This document shows positions 6,309 through 15,291 of a DNA stretch of 64,000 nucleotides, one piece after another. This DNA comes from Colwellia chukchiensis (GTDB taxonomy: Bacteria > Pseudomonadota > Gammaproteobacteria > Enterobacterales > Alteromonadaceae): the NCBI RefSeq assembly GCF_002104455.1, contig NZ_NBOC01000006.1, forward strand, positions 1 to 64,000. The letters are read 5' to 3'. Made by a program: the position numbers and the translations under genes. The notes beneath the pieces were generated by a model that did not search any database, was not told the origin of the DNA, and saw nothing but the letters and a program-made list of their open reading frames with translations. Numbering within the stretch: position 1 is the stretch's first letter; each line of letters begins with the position of its first letter.

Positions 6309-8543
6309 ATGAAGTGGCGTTTTGGCTTACGCAGCAAGCTATTATTATTATCTGGGTTTTTATTTGCTATTCCTTGGTTTGGTTATCAATACGTTTGGGA
6401 AATGGAAAAGTACTTAAGGTATGGACAAGAGCAAACCCTAGTAGGTACCGCAAGAGCACTCGCCACCGCCTTACATGAGCGGGATAATTTATTTAATAAT
6501 CAAGCCAGCTTTTTACCGAGTGTAGAAAAAGGTAAAGACTTATACAGTTATGGTTTATCTGCCCCTATTCAACTTGACGGTTTAAATAATGACTGGCCTG
6601 ACTTTGCTAATAAAGCGCACTTTTACCAACAAAACAACCAACTTTATCAGCAATTAAGTGCACAAGAGTTATCGATAAATTTAACCGCTGCAGTGGGTAC
6701 TTATGGTAAGTATTTATACCTGTATTTTTCCGTTGTCGACGACAAGGTAATTTATCGCGATACTAACGCCCGCAGTATTAGCCATAACGATCATATTGAG
6801 CTTGCTTTTATTAACCCAAACGGCGTCTTTAGTCGCTTTATTATTAGCAATAAAACCACAGGTTGGATTGACGCCTACCGTATTACTGATGTTGCCCATA
6901 ACATTCCTGTACCCGCGCGACAAATTCAAGGCCATTGGCGAGATACACCGCAAGGTTATGATGTTGAAGTGCGGGTGCCGTTAACAGAATTTAACGATAA
7001 TATCGCCTTTGCCGTGCATGATGTTGACCAACCTTTAGGTAGCATAGAAACCTCGATAGGCTCCGCCGATCCCAGCTCGCCTGAAACATTAGGTACAATT
7101 TTAGTGCCATCGCCAGAAATTGAACGCATAGTTAAAGGTATGAGCTACACCAATTCAAGTATTTGGGTAGTGGATCAACACCACAGGGTATTAGCCTCAA
7201 CTGGTGACATAAAAAATGCCAGTGGCGTGTGGAATAAGCACGTAAACTTAAACAATCAGCTTGCCAACAATGACGATAGCAATATCTTGCTAACCGCCTG
7301 GCAAACATTTGAAAGCAAAATACTTAAACCCATTTACGAGTCGATCTTAACCCAGCCACCAAGTAACTTTATTGACCAACTCTATGACTCAGAAAACCTT
7401 ACCGGCAAACACATAGAAAGCGCCCTAAAGGGTGAGCCTATGTCACAATGGCGCTTAACCACAGATCAAAAAGCGGTTGTGCTTTCTGCCGCCTACCCTG
7501 TGTATATTAATGAGCAAGTAAAAGGCGCGGTTATTGTTGAAGAAACCACCAATGGCATTCGAACCTTACGCAACCAAGCGCTGGAAAAGCTGTTTAGCTC
7601 GATTATCGTCATTATGCTATTAGGCGCACTGGCGTTTTTCTTATTTGCCTCGCGTATTTCCAATCGCATTAGGGCCTTGAGTAATCAAGCCGAGCTAGCC
7701 ATTGATGAACACGGGCGCATAAATGGCACGGTTGCAACCTCAAACAGTAACGATGAAATAGGCGATCTCACCCGCAGTTTTTCAACCGCCGTTAACCGTT
7801 TGGGTCAGTACAATCATTATTTAGAAAATATGTCATCGCGCTTATCACATGAACTACGCACCCCAATTGCCGTGGTGCGAACCTCACTAGAAACCTTAGC
7901 CATGCAACAGCAAGCAAACTCTGCCGCGCTAATAACTGCTAGTGAAAATAGCAACGCCGATAATGCGCTGACCAAACAAAACCCCTATTTACAACGGGCT
8001 TTACAAGGAGTTGAACGCTTAAGCTTAATTTTAACTAATATAAATGAAGCAACCCGTATTGAAGAAATTTTAAATCATACTGAACCAAGCGTGTTCGACT
8101 TAGGGCAAGTCATTAACGGCTGTATGCAAGGGTATCGTTTGATATATCCGCAGATTAATTTTACGTTTAAGGAAGTAAACCGTGAAAGTTATAAAGTGCT
8201 AGGCTCACCAGAGCATATCGCGCAATTATTAGATAAAGTTATCGCCAACGCGGTTGAGTTTTCCGAAGATGATCATGTCAGCGTAACCGTCCATAACCAT
8301 CAACAGGTGCTCAGTTTAACAATCAGTAATCAAGGCCAGCTATTACCTGAGCAAATGAGTGAGCAGTTATTTGACTCTATGGTCTCGATCAGAGATAAAC
8401 ATAATAACCAGCAACCACATTTAGGCTTGGGTTTATACATAGCACGACTAATTTGCCAATTTCATCATGGCAGCATTAAAGCGCAAAACAATCAACGCCT
8501 ATCTGGCGTTGACGTTATTATTACACTGCCGTTACATAAGTAA
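6309..8543 (+). CDS. pdsS: PdsS, sensor histidine kinase with CBM9-like sensor domain
   Basis: A 744-aa membrane kinase. A first membrane helix lies at about 10-30; then a large periplasmic part includes a carbohydrate-binding (CBM9-like) domain at about 85-245 (LDGLNNDWPDF, YLYFSVVDD, NDHIELAFINPNG). A second helix lies near 430-450, then HAMP and the HisKA box SSRLSHELRTP with phospho-acceptor H514. The ATPase domain has its N-box (LDKVIANAVEFS) and G2 box (GLGLYIARLI); the G1 box reads ISNQGQ, with Asn for the usual Asp. This matches the kinase of the proteobacterial dedicated sortase system. It probably senses a glycan or envelope ligand and phosphorylates PdsR. Confidence 0.85.
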   Translation: MKWRFGLRSKLLLLSGFLFAIPWFGYQYVWEMEKYLRYGQEQTLVGTARALATALHERDNLFNNQASFLPSVEKGKDLYSYGLSAPIQLDGLNNDWPDFANKAHFYQQNNQLYQQLSAQELSINLTAAVGTYGKYLYLYFSVVDDKVIYRDTNARSISHNDHIELAFINPNGVFSRFIISNKTTGWIDAYRITDVAHNIPVPARQIQGHWRDTPQGYDVEVRVPLTEFNDNIAFAVHDVDQPLGSIETSIGSADPSSPETLGTILVPSPEIERIVKGMSYTNSSIWVVDQHHRVLASTGDIKNASGVWNKHVNLNNQLANNDDSNILLTAWQTFESKILKPIYESILTQPPSNFIDQLYDSENLTGKHIESALKGEPMSQWRLTTDQKAVVLSAAYPVYINEQVKGAVIVEETTNGIRTLRNQALEKLFSSIIVIMLLGALAFFLFASRISNRIRALSNQAELAIDEHGRINGTVATSNSNDEIGDLTRSFSTAVNRLGQYNHYLENMSSRLSHELRTPIAVVRTSLETLAMQQQANSAALITASENSNADNALTKQNPYLQRALQGVERLSLILTNINEATRIEEILNHTEPSVFDLGQVINGCMQGYRLIYPQINFTFKEVNRESYKVLGSPEHIAQLLDKVIANAVEFSEDDHVSVTVHNHQQVLSLTISNQGQLLPEQMSEQLFDSMVSIRDKHNNQQPHLGLGLYIARLICQFHHGSIKAQNNQRLSGVDVIITLPLHK

Positions 8544-8784
8544 CGCTGCGGCATTACAACAGTTAATTACATAAGCTTAAAACGCTAACCATTAACCTGC
8601 ATGGCAGCTTTGAATGAGTTTTTGTATTTGAATTTAACTCATTACAAAACTCGGTTAATTCGCTGCACATTTGCTTGTCCGACACTTACAACATATACCC
8701 CAACAACCATCAAGTTGCTGGGCTTTTACATTATAGTCGTCTCAACAACGCCACGGTTGCGCTTAACTAATAAATCGTCGAGAT

Positions 8785-9033
8785 TTACTCTGGCTTCTGC
8801 GCAATTTTTTGTAGGTTTTCATGAATTTTAAACAGCACAATTAACAACTCACACCAAATTCTTGAACCTATCGCACCACCAACAATAATACCTAAACCTG
8901 CTAAAAAGCCGCCGCCATATTCGCTAAACATAGTGCCTAAGCCTGAAACCAATGAGCCTAACAGCATCAGCCAATAAACAAAGGTGATGATTTTAGGGGT
9001 CAGCATTGAGTCGAAAAAAAATACATCTTTCAT
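8785..9033 (-). CDS. DUF4282 small membrane protein
   Basis: An 82-aa protein using the ATG at 9033, which has AAAAGGA 8 bases upstream; the frame is open to 9072. It begins MKDVFFFDSMLTPKIITFVYWL and contains two membrane helices (about 12-32 and 38-60) followed by RIWCELLIVLFKIHENLQKIA. This is the signature of the DUF4282 family, small bacterial inner-membrane proteins of unknown role. Monocistronic. The long 5' intergenic region is described separately. Confidence 0.8.
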   Translation of the reverse strand: MKDVFFFDSMLTPKIITFVYWLMLLGSLVSGLGTMFSEYGGGFLAGLGIIVGGAIGSRIWCELLIVLFKIHENLQKIAQKPE

Positions 9034-9552
9034 AGGTAAATCCTTTTTATTATTAATAACGCCAGTGTTCATCTACGCTCGGCTTGCGGCGTTGTTATTA
9101 TTAGCCTAAGCATGAAACTATTTGCACTGGCTTATTTGGGCTAAGCATTAAAAGTAAGCTCTATGGCTAAAATAAGCTATACCAGTGCTCATTACTTAAC
9201 CATAGCATAAGAGACATTGTCATAGGAAGAGCGAAACAGTTGCTTCCAAACAACTGATATAAAAGGTATTAAAAAACTATAGGTACTATTATTTTTTTTG
9301 AATTGCTACTAGTTTAGCTAAGGCTTTGTAGGCTCACAGCGTTTGCTGATTTCACCACACTACGTTGACGTTAATGACATAAGTGGCTGTTAATAACATA
9401 AACAAGGTAAGCTTTACCTAATACGTTAAGCGTTATTAACGCCGCCCATACTTCATAAAATATGCTTGTTTTAAATCAGGGAAAAAAGTAATGCTTAACT
9501 GGTTAGCCAAGCGCGTTTTTAATTAGCTTGTTCGGCAGCGCTGCTGCTACAA
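9034..9552. other. Intergenic region with two inverted repeats
   Basis: No gene is seen in this 519-bp gap. It holds two imperfect hairpins. At about 9050-9104, TAATAACGCC pairs with GGCGTTGTTATTA over a 30-base loop. At 9124-9188, GCACTGGCTTATTT pairs with AAATAAG..CCAGTGC. The first overlaps the leader of the DUF4282 gene. Neither has a T-run. The frame open upstream of the DUF4282 start and an 11-codon ATG frame near 9491 are too short or too weak to call. Confidence 0.35.
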
Positions 9553-10230
9553 CTACGCTTGCTTTGCGCCTGCGTTAAGCATTGCAAAGCCTAGCCCTAA
9601 AAACCAAACAATTTGCCCTAAACCAAAAATTGCCGTTGTTGTGGAAAAAAAGCCATTGTCGGCAAGAAACGAAAACCCAGCAAAAATGGTCAGTACACCA
9701 GCAAGTCCCACCAGCACGCCCCAATAATGCAACCACTGGCTAAATATTTTACCTTTTAGCCCGACATAACTAATCGCTAGCACCCAAAGCGCACCAACCA
9801 GCTCGATACCGCCCCCTAAGGCATCGACCACAATAGTAATACTGCGATTTATCACTAATGCGGCGTCAGGATCGATTGCATGGTACTTAGCTATTGGCCC
9901 TAGACTAGAGAGAAAAATAAGGCTACTGGCTAATACAAGGCCAGCCCAAAGGTAACCAATAATGGTAGTGATGTTAATAAACTCTGGCGAGACTTGTTTA
10001 AACGTTTGATAAGTTGCATGCACTAGAATAATCAATGCTAAGCTAAATAAAATTCCGCTGATCAAATAACCTAAAAAATAACTATCACGGTGTTCGATAA
10101 CAAAACTTAGGTATTGCTTAGGTGTTTCCAGGCCGGTGGTATTTAAAATGCCAAAAAATAAAATAAAGCCAAATATATAAGTACAGGCTTCGACTATCGC
10201 GGCTAAGCCGCCCCATTTTAATAATGACAT
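9553..10230 (-). CDS. DUF4386-like integral membrane protein
   Basis: A 225-aa very hydrophobic protein with about six to seven membrane helices, starting MSLLKWGGLAAIVEACTYIFGFILFF. The overall pattern resembles DUF4386-type small polytopic membrane proteins, whose function is unknown. No transporter or enzyme motif is visible. It stands alone between the DUF4282 gene and the EEP-family gene, all on the minus strand but separated by over 100 bases. The family assignment is by resemblance only. Confidence 0.55.
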   Translation of the reverse strand: MSLLKWGGLAAIVEACTYIFGFILFFGILNTTGLETPKQYLSFVIEHRDSYFLGYLISGILFSLALIILVHATYQTFKQVSPEFINITTIIGYLWAGLVLASSLIFLSSLGPIAKYHAIDPDAALVINRSITIVVDALGGGIELVGALWVLAISYVGLKGKIFSQWLHYWGVLVGLAGVLTIFAGFSFLADNGFFSTTTAIFGLGQIVWFLGLGFAMLNAGAKQA

Positions 10231-10369
10231 GTTTCTATCCTTTGCATGTTTGCCTAGTGAGTTAGCGACAATTGCTAGCGCATAATAGCAAGTGTGGTTA
10301 TTGTCTTGTAGTTGACTAAGTTTGATAATTATAAGGCGACTTCTACATCAAGTTTTAGACTTAAAGGCC

Positions 10370-11458
10370 TTATTTTTGCTCGCCAAATTGCGGTACATCG
10401 TCCTTAGTTACGTTCTGCTCTTCGATGATATCGCTTGACCAGTCGTGATCAGACGCATCGGCATCTAGCCCGACTTGCTCGCCTTTTAATATCGCAGAAT
10501 AAGTGAGTTTCGTCAGTAATGCAAAATGATCAGAGCCAATCGAAGGTAAGCGCTTAATAGAATTTAACGTAAAGTGATGGCTATGAAATAGGTGATCTAA
10601 AGGCCAACGCAAAAATGCAAAGTCGGCATGAAAGGTATTAAACATGCCACGGCCAACTCTTGGGTCGAGTAATCCACTAATTTTTCGAAATAAGCGCGTT
10701 GTTGCTGACCAAGCGACGTCGTTAAGATCTCCTGTCACTATGACAGGCAACTTGCTATCGGCTACACTTTTAGCAACTATGATAAGCTCTGCGTCGCGCT
10801 CAGCTGACTGGGGGTTTTCAGTCGGACTTGGCGGCGCTGGGTGCACAAAGTGCATACGAATGGTTTTTCCTGATCTTAACGCTAATGTTACATGGATAGA
10901 TGGCACATCATCTTCAACTAAGAATGAAATTTCTTGCTCTTGAATTGGAAGTTTAGAATAAACATGCATGCCATATAAATTATCCAACGGGCACTTTACA
11001 CTATAAGGCATATCTCGCTCTAAAACGTTTAGCTGATCTTCCCACCACTGGTCTGACTCTAAAGTGACAACAACATCCGGCTTGTGTTCACGAACAAGAT
11101 TGACGAGTAAGTCTGAATGACGATTAGGGGTGAGAACATTGGCGGTAAGAATACTAATTTGACTATCAGCATGGCTATGGTTAGCACTTTTAACTTCCAC
11201 GCGCCATACCAAGGTATACGGTAAAATCCACCATAATTGCCATACTAAGCACGCAGTTGTGATTATAACTAGCCCCCAAGTCAATGCTGAGTGCGTATCG
11301 AGAACTAGCAACTCGACAATCAGCAGCACGATAATTAAAATCGCGAATTGCAGCCTAGGAAAGTCCATTCCCCTTACCAGCCAATGTGGGTGACGAGAAA
11401 GCGGCAGTAAGGTCAACGCTAGGGTTAATGCGGTACAACAAGCAAGGAATAAAGTCAT
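10370..11458 (-). CDS. Membrane-anchored endonuclease/exonuclease/phosphatase-fold protein
   Basis: A 362-aa protein: three N-terminal membrane helices (about 2-20, 36-53, 58-80), then an EEP-superfamily domain from about residue 98. The conserved motifs are ISILTANVL (metal-binding Asn), VVVTLESD (metal-binding Glu), the HPAPP loop, VIVTGDLNDVAWS (catalytic Asp/Asn) and IGSDHFALL (catalytic Asp-His). The fold covers DNases, phosphodiesterases and sphingomyelinase-like enzymes; membrane-anchored members have no established substrate. The active site appears complete. An acidic tail follows residue 330. Confidence 0.8.
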   Translation of the reverse strand: MTLFLACCTALTLALTLLPLSRHPHWLVRGMDFPRLQFAILIIVLLIVELLVLDTHSALTWGLVIITTACLVWQLWWILPYTLVWRVEVKSANHSHADSQISILTANVLTPNRHSDLLVNLVREHKPDVVVTLESDQWWEDQLNVLERDMPYSVKCPLDNLYGMHVYSKLPIQEQEISFLVEDDVPSIHVTLALRSGKTIRMHFVHPAPPSPTENPQSAERDAELIIVAKSVADSKLPVIVTGDLNDVAWSATTRLFRKISGLLDPRVGRGMFNTFHADFAFLRWPLDHLFHSHHFTLNSIKRLPSIGSDHFALLTKLTYSAILKGEQVGLDADASDHDWSSDIIEEQNVTKDDVPQFGEQK

Positions 11459-11751
11459 TGTTTTAATCTACCTTGATTTGAAAAAAGTCAAATTTAAACG
11501 ATTTGAGGTATTAGCCAACAATAGGGAAATATCTGACTTTTTTGCCATTACTGTTGTCGCTCGATTACCGTTTAGACTAACAAGGTAATGTAAAAAGCTC
11601 AAAACAATAATTGTGAAGGGTAAAGTTCACGTTTGATACATCTGGTAATAAATGTCTGGTCAAAAATAAGCGACATCAAACTCTAAACACTTGCTCGCTG
11701 TTAAATATCTCATCTCCTAATTTTTATTGGCTAAATTAACTTAGCTAGCCT

Positions 11752-12426
11752 TTATTCAATCCCTATGTACTTATGTACTTGCACAGATAAACGCCAATTG
11801 TTGGCAATACAAGATGCAATTGCCAGCTCAGTGGCGCGTTGTTTTTGGCTGATGGGTTGTAAATAAATTTGTTTATGCTCAACCTTATGTTCAGCGAGTA
11901 AGGCTTTTAAATCATCGATATGTTGCTCGGTGGCCACCGGGTGTTTAATTTCATTGGCACGTTGCATGGCACTGGCGAGTATTTTATAACCACCGCGCAT
12001 ATTTACTTTTGGCGAAACCGTAACCCAACATTGCTTTGAAACCCTAATTTCAAAAGTGCCTGAGGTTTCTACTTGGCAGCTATAACCTTGCGCTTCAAAA
12101 TAATGGCAAAGCTCTGTTAAATCTACCATACATGGCTCGCCGCCTGTGATAACAATATGTTTGGCTTGAAAGCCTTGCTGAGAAAATATCGCCGCCATCT
12201 CATCTAGCGTTAAATTCGACCATTGCTCGGTTTCTTCAGATTTGCTCAGTAATTGTTTGCTATTAACTTCTAATTCTGGATGAATTTCCCAGGTGTGCTT
12301 AGTATCACACCATGAGCAACCCACGGGACACCCCTGTAAGCGAAGAAATATGGATGGTTGGCCAGTAAAAGAGCCTTCACCTTGTAGAGTTTCAAACAAT
12401 TCATTTATTTTATAACGTGTGGTCAT
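11752..12426 (-). CDS. queE: 7-carboxy-7-deazaguanine synthase QueE
   Basis: A 224-aa radical-SAM enzyme making 7-carboxy-7-deazaguanine from 6-carboxytetrahydropterin on the way to queuosine. The cluster motif is C33-X3-C37-X2-C40 (QGCPVGCSWCDT), the spacing used by QueE. The start of the protein (INELFETLQGEG..TGQPSIFLRL) and the VITGGEPCM motif also fit. It is transcribed divergently from queC across about 70 bp, so the two queuosine genes probably share a control region. Confidence 0.95.
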   Translation of the reverse strand: MTTRYKINELFETLQGEGSFTGQPSIFLRLQGCPVGCSWCDTKHTWEIHPELEVNSKQLLSKSEETEQWSNLTLDEMAAIFSQQGFQAKHIVITGGEPCMVDLTELCHYFEAQGYSCQVETSGTFEIRVSKQCWVTVSPKVNMRGGYKILASAMQRANEIKHPVATEQHIDDLKALLAEHKVEHKQIYLQPISQKQRATELAIASCIANNWRLSVQVHKYIGIE

Positions 12427-12495
12427 TGCTTTATTGCTTAGTTGATTTCAAGTAAAATGCGCGTGTTTTTATTATACCCCAAGAGGTTTGCAAAG

Positions 12496-13152
12496 ATGAG
12501 TAATAAAGTCGTAGTAATTTTTTCTGGTGGCATGGACTCTTTCACTGTGCTTAACCGTGCCCTAAAAGACGGCAAAGAGGTATATGCCTTAACGTTTGAC
12601 TACGGCCAAAAGCATGTGAAAGAAATTGCCTGCGCGAGTAAGGTATGCCAGCAATTAGGGGTTTCGCATAAGGTTATTGATATTTCTGCTATTAATCAGT
12701 TGCTGGCTGGCTCGTCGTTAACCGATGACATTGAGATCCCAGAAGGTCATTATCAAGCTGATAATATGAAATCTACTGTGGTGCCAAATCGCAATATGAT
12801 TTTACTCTCGTTAGCGGTTGGTTATGCTGTTTCAGTTGAAGCTGAACAAGTTTATTATGGTGCTCATTCTGGCGACCATGATATTTACCCTGATTGTCGT
12901 CCTGAGTTTGTCATGAAAATGAATGAGGTTTGTCAAATTGCCAACTACCAAGCAGTGGAGATTTTTAGTCCATATTTAACCAACAATAAGTCAGAAATTT
13001 TAACCGATGGCTTGAAAATGGGGCTAGATTATCAAGATACTTGGACCTGTTATAATGGCCGTAAAAAAGCCTGTGGCAAGTGTGGAGCCTGTCAAGAACG
13101 CTTAGAAGCGTTTGCCGATAATAACGTAACTGATCCTATTGCTTACGAATAG
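12496..13152 (+). CDS. queC: 7-cyano-7-deazaguanine synthase QueC
   Basis: A 218-aa enzyme converting 7-carboxy-7-deazaguanine to preQ0 with ATP and ammonia. ATG at 12496 is chosen because AAGAGG precedes it by 9 bases and the protein then begins with the PP-loop (SGGMDS at 10-15); the frame is open to 12442, but that extension is not family sequence. The C-terminus carries the zinc-binding cysteines [18 protein letters not shown]. It partners queE across the divergent promoter. No preQ1-type aptamer is seen in the short leader. A strong terminator follows. Confidence 0.95.
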   Translation: MSNKVVVIFSGGMDSFTVLNRALKDGKEVYALTFDYGQKHVKEIACASKVCQQLGVSHKVIDISAINQLLAGSSLTDDIEIPEGHYQADNMKSTVVPNRNMILLSLAVGYAVSVEAEQVYYGAHSGDHDIYPDCRPEFVMKMNEVCQIANYQAVEIFSPYLTNNKSEILTDGLKMGLDYQDTWTCYNGRKKACGKCGACQERLEAFADNNVTDPIAYE

Positions 13153-13186
13153 TCAGGCTATCAGCTTAGAAACTAAATTAGCAACT

Positions 13187-13215
13187 AAAAAGGGACATTT
13201 TTGATGTCCCTTTTC
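13187..13215 (+). terminator. Intrinsic terminator after queC
   Basis: AAAAGGGACAT, a 5-base loop and ATGTCCCTTTT form an 11-bp stem; the A- and T-rich outer ends let it work in both directions. It lies 35 bp after the queC stop and 72 bp after the end of lysC on the other strand. Confidence 0.85.
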
Positions 13216-13286
13216 GCTGTCAACAAACCGCCAATACGTTATGCTATTTGCGTTACAACATAGACTGATGTCGCGTTTAGCTTATG

Positions 13287-14675
13287 CTACCCTTGGTTGC
13301 TAAATAATGTGTCATGTAGACGTTCAACTACCTGATTGGCGTCAGACTCTGGCACTAAAAAACACAAATTATGCTCGCTTGCACCGTGACAAATCATACG
13401 AATATTAAAATCATTTACCTGTTCAAATATACGGCTACCGACGCCGGTTGAACCATGAATTTTATTACCGATCACCGCAATTAAACTTAAGCCGTGCTCA
13501 ACGCTGACTTCACATAATTGCTCTAGCTCTGCAACCACAGCTTGCGTCAATAATGCCTGTGTGCTGCCAAAAGGGTTATCAAATGTCAGGGCAACACTGA
13601 TTTCGCTGGTGGTAATTAAATCAACACTAAGCTGATGTTTGGCTAATACTGTAAATATTTTTGCTAAAAAGCCACTGGCGTGTAACATTTCAGGGCTTTT
13701 GACTGTAACCAAGGTTTGCTCGCGCCGCAGCGCAATTGAGCGATAAGTTGGATTAGAATCTACCGTGCGTTGTATGCGCGTGCCACCAGCATCTGGCTCT
13801 TTACTGGAGCCAACAAATACCGGGATATCTTGGCGCATGGCAGGAATTAACGTCGCAGGATGTAATATTTTTGCGCCAAAGGTTGCCATTTCTGCAGCTT
13901 CACCAAAACTTATCTCTTTAATAGAGCGCGCTTGCCCCGTTATGCGTGGGTCTGTGGTAAAAATACCCACTACATCGGTCCAAATACTCACGTTATTGGC
14001 TTGAATCGCTTCAGCGATTAACGCCGCGCTATAATCAGAGCCACCACGACCAAGGGTAGTGGTTTTTCCCAGTTGATCACTGCCGATAAAGCCTTGAGTG
14101 ACAACGACTTGCTCGTTAAGTTTAGGCCGCAGTAACGCCTTGGCTTGTGTACTGAGCTGGGCTAAGTTTACTTGCGCTTTGCCATATAAACTGTCGGTTT
14201 TCATCACTTGACGGACATCGAAATAATGACCATTAACACCAATGCTTTGCAAAACTTGGGCAAAAATACGAGAACTAAATTGCTCACCAAAACTTAAAAT
14301 TTCATCACTATTTTGTAAACTGTAATCAGTTGCTTGTTGCGCTGCACAACGGCTTAATGCGCTTAATAGCTCATTTATTTCTTCGTCTAACGCTGATTGG
14401 CAAGTTAACTGACAACTTATTGCAAACTGGATGCGAGCAATAGCGGCAATAATGTTTTCACGTTCCTCTGCACCTATGCCAGCTTGACTTAAACGCACTA
14501 AATGATTGGTCACCCCAGCGCTCGCTGAGACAACGACCACACGATTTGTACGATCCTTTTTAATAATGTGGGCACAGCGCAACATGGCTTGATAGTCAGC
14601 GACACTGGTGCCACCAAATTTTGCCACGGTAATGTACGGATTATTGCTCAATGGCTTGCTTTTCGCTACTGACAT
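13287..14675 (-). CDS. lysC: Aspartate kinase, lysine-sensitive type (LysC)
   Basis: A 462-aa monofunctional aspartokinase, the first step to lysine, threonine and methionine. KFGGTSV is at 19-25; the kinase domain runs to about residue 300 (TLGRGGSDYSAAL, SIWTDVVGIFTTDPR), and two ACT regulatory domains follow. Length and context fit the AKIII type. ATG at 14675 is preferred over 14693 because AGGAG lies 7 bases before it. Its leader carries a lysine riboswitch, so lysine should repress it at the RNA level in addition to any allosteric inhibition. The 3' end of a small ORF overlaps its first codons. Confidence 0.93.
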   Translation of the reverse strand: MSVAKSKPLSNNPYITVAKFGGTSVADYQAMLRCAHIIKKDRTNRVVVVSASAGVTNHLVRLSQAGIGAEERENIIAAIARIQFAISCQLTCQSALDEEINELLSALSRCAAQQATDYSLQNSDEILSFGEQFSSRIFAQVLQSIGVNGHYFDVRQVMKTDSLYGKAQVNLAQLSTQAKALLRPKLNEQVVVTQGFIGSDQLGKTTTLGRGGSDYSAALIAEAIQANNVSIWTDVVGIFTTDPRITGQARSIKEISFGEAAEMATFGAKILHPATLIPAMRQDIPVFVGSSKEPDAGGTRIQRTVDSNPTYRSIALRREQTLVTVKSPEMLHASGFLAKIFTVLAKHQLSVDLITTSEISVALTFDNPFGSTQALLTQAVVAELEQLCEVSVEHGLSLIAVIGNKIHGSTGVGSRIFEQVNDFNIRMICHGASEHNLCFLVPESDANQVVERLHDTLFSNQG

Positions 14676-14797
14676 GAGGCTGCTCCTAGACATCGACTTA
14701 AAATAACTAAACCCCCGAGCCTAGCAAGCGCTGAAATTTTTATTAATGCAGCGACAATATTATCGTCACGACGATTGGTAAAATGAGATATTAACAT
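14666..14797 (-). CDS. Possible leader ORF between lysine riboswitch and lysC
   Basis: A 43-codon minus-strand frame with a good ribosome site (TAGGGAGA, 5-6 bases before ATG). It begins MLISHFTNRRDDNIVAALIK and ends in a TAG inside the third and fourth codons of lysC. It lies wholly between the aptamer and the lysC start. The overlap would allow translational coupling: ribosomes finishing here stop at the lysC start. It is not rich in lysine, so a classical attenuation peptide is unlikely. It could also be chance. Confidence 0.3.
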   Translation of the reverse strand: MLISHFTNRRDDNIVAALIKISALARLGGLVILSRCLGAASCQ

Positions 14798-14888
14798 AAA
14801 AATTCTCCCTAAATAAAACAGGAAGAGCATGACTGAGCGTAACGCGAATCAGGTTAAGGCAACCGTTAGTTAATGCAGTACTGTTCAG

Positions 14889-15071
14889 CCAGAAGCTCTC
14901 CACCTAAATCTAAAAAAACGTGTTTTTTAGTGGTGACAGCCCTAAGGATTCAGCCTTAGTGACCGAACATGATATGCCCCCATACCACTGTTCTCGGCAA
15001 TTGTCCCCCTCAATAACTGTCAATGGATGGCTCCTCGAGTTATTTACCTGGCAATTGCACCTCTTCTGGTG
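14889..15071 (-). promoter_or_regulatory. Lysine riboswitch (L-box) upstream of lysC
   Basis: Read on the minus strand, the conserved pieces of the lysine aptamer appear in order: CCAGAAGAGGTGC, AATTGCC, AGGTAAATAACTC, GAGGAGCC, TTGACAG, TGAGGGGG, ATTGCCGAG, GGCTGAATCC...GGGCTGTCACCA, and closing GTGGAGAGCTTCTGG. The outer CCAGAAG and CTTCTGG strands pair as P1. The match to the known E. coli lysC leader is close. About 60 bases downstream, GCTCTTCC followed by TGTTTTATTT could pair with the GGAGAGC strand of P1 and act as the expression switch; that part is inference. Confidence 0.95.
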
Positions 15072-15291
15072 TGAAATTTAAATTTTTCTCATAAATTACA
15101 TGCCCTACATGGCAAGCTTGTCAATTTGAGTAAAAATTCTAATTTTCAACGCAGTCATTAAAGCGCATTTAAAATCAAATATCAACAGCGCTTTAAACGG
15201 TTAAATTAATAAATTGATATTAATCGCTGCTGATCTAGGTATTGTTAATTGTTATGCTTGAATTTTAGGTATATTTTAGATTTTGTTGTTA

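Noticed and set aside
8601-8831. 76-codon plus-strand open frame after pdsS
   Set aside because: No ribosome site, odd composition, and it runs into the 3' end of the DUF4282 gene.
9491-9526. 11-codon ATG frame as a leader peptide
   Set aside because: It is on the plus strand upstream of no plus-strand gene; nothing supports its use.
12427-12495. preQ1 riboswitch in the queC leader
   Set aside because: The gap is about 70 bp and lacks the preQ1 aptamer stem and A-rich tail.
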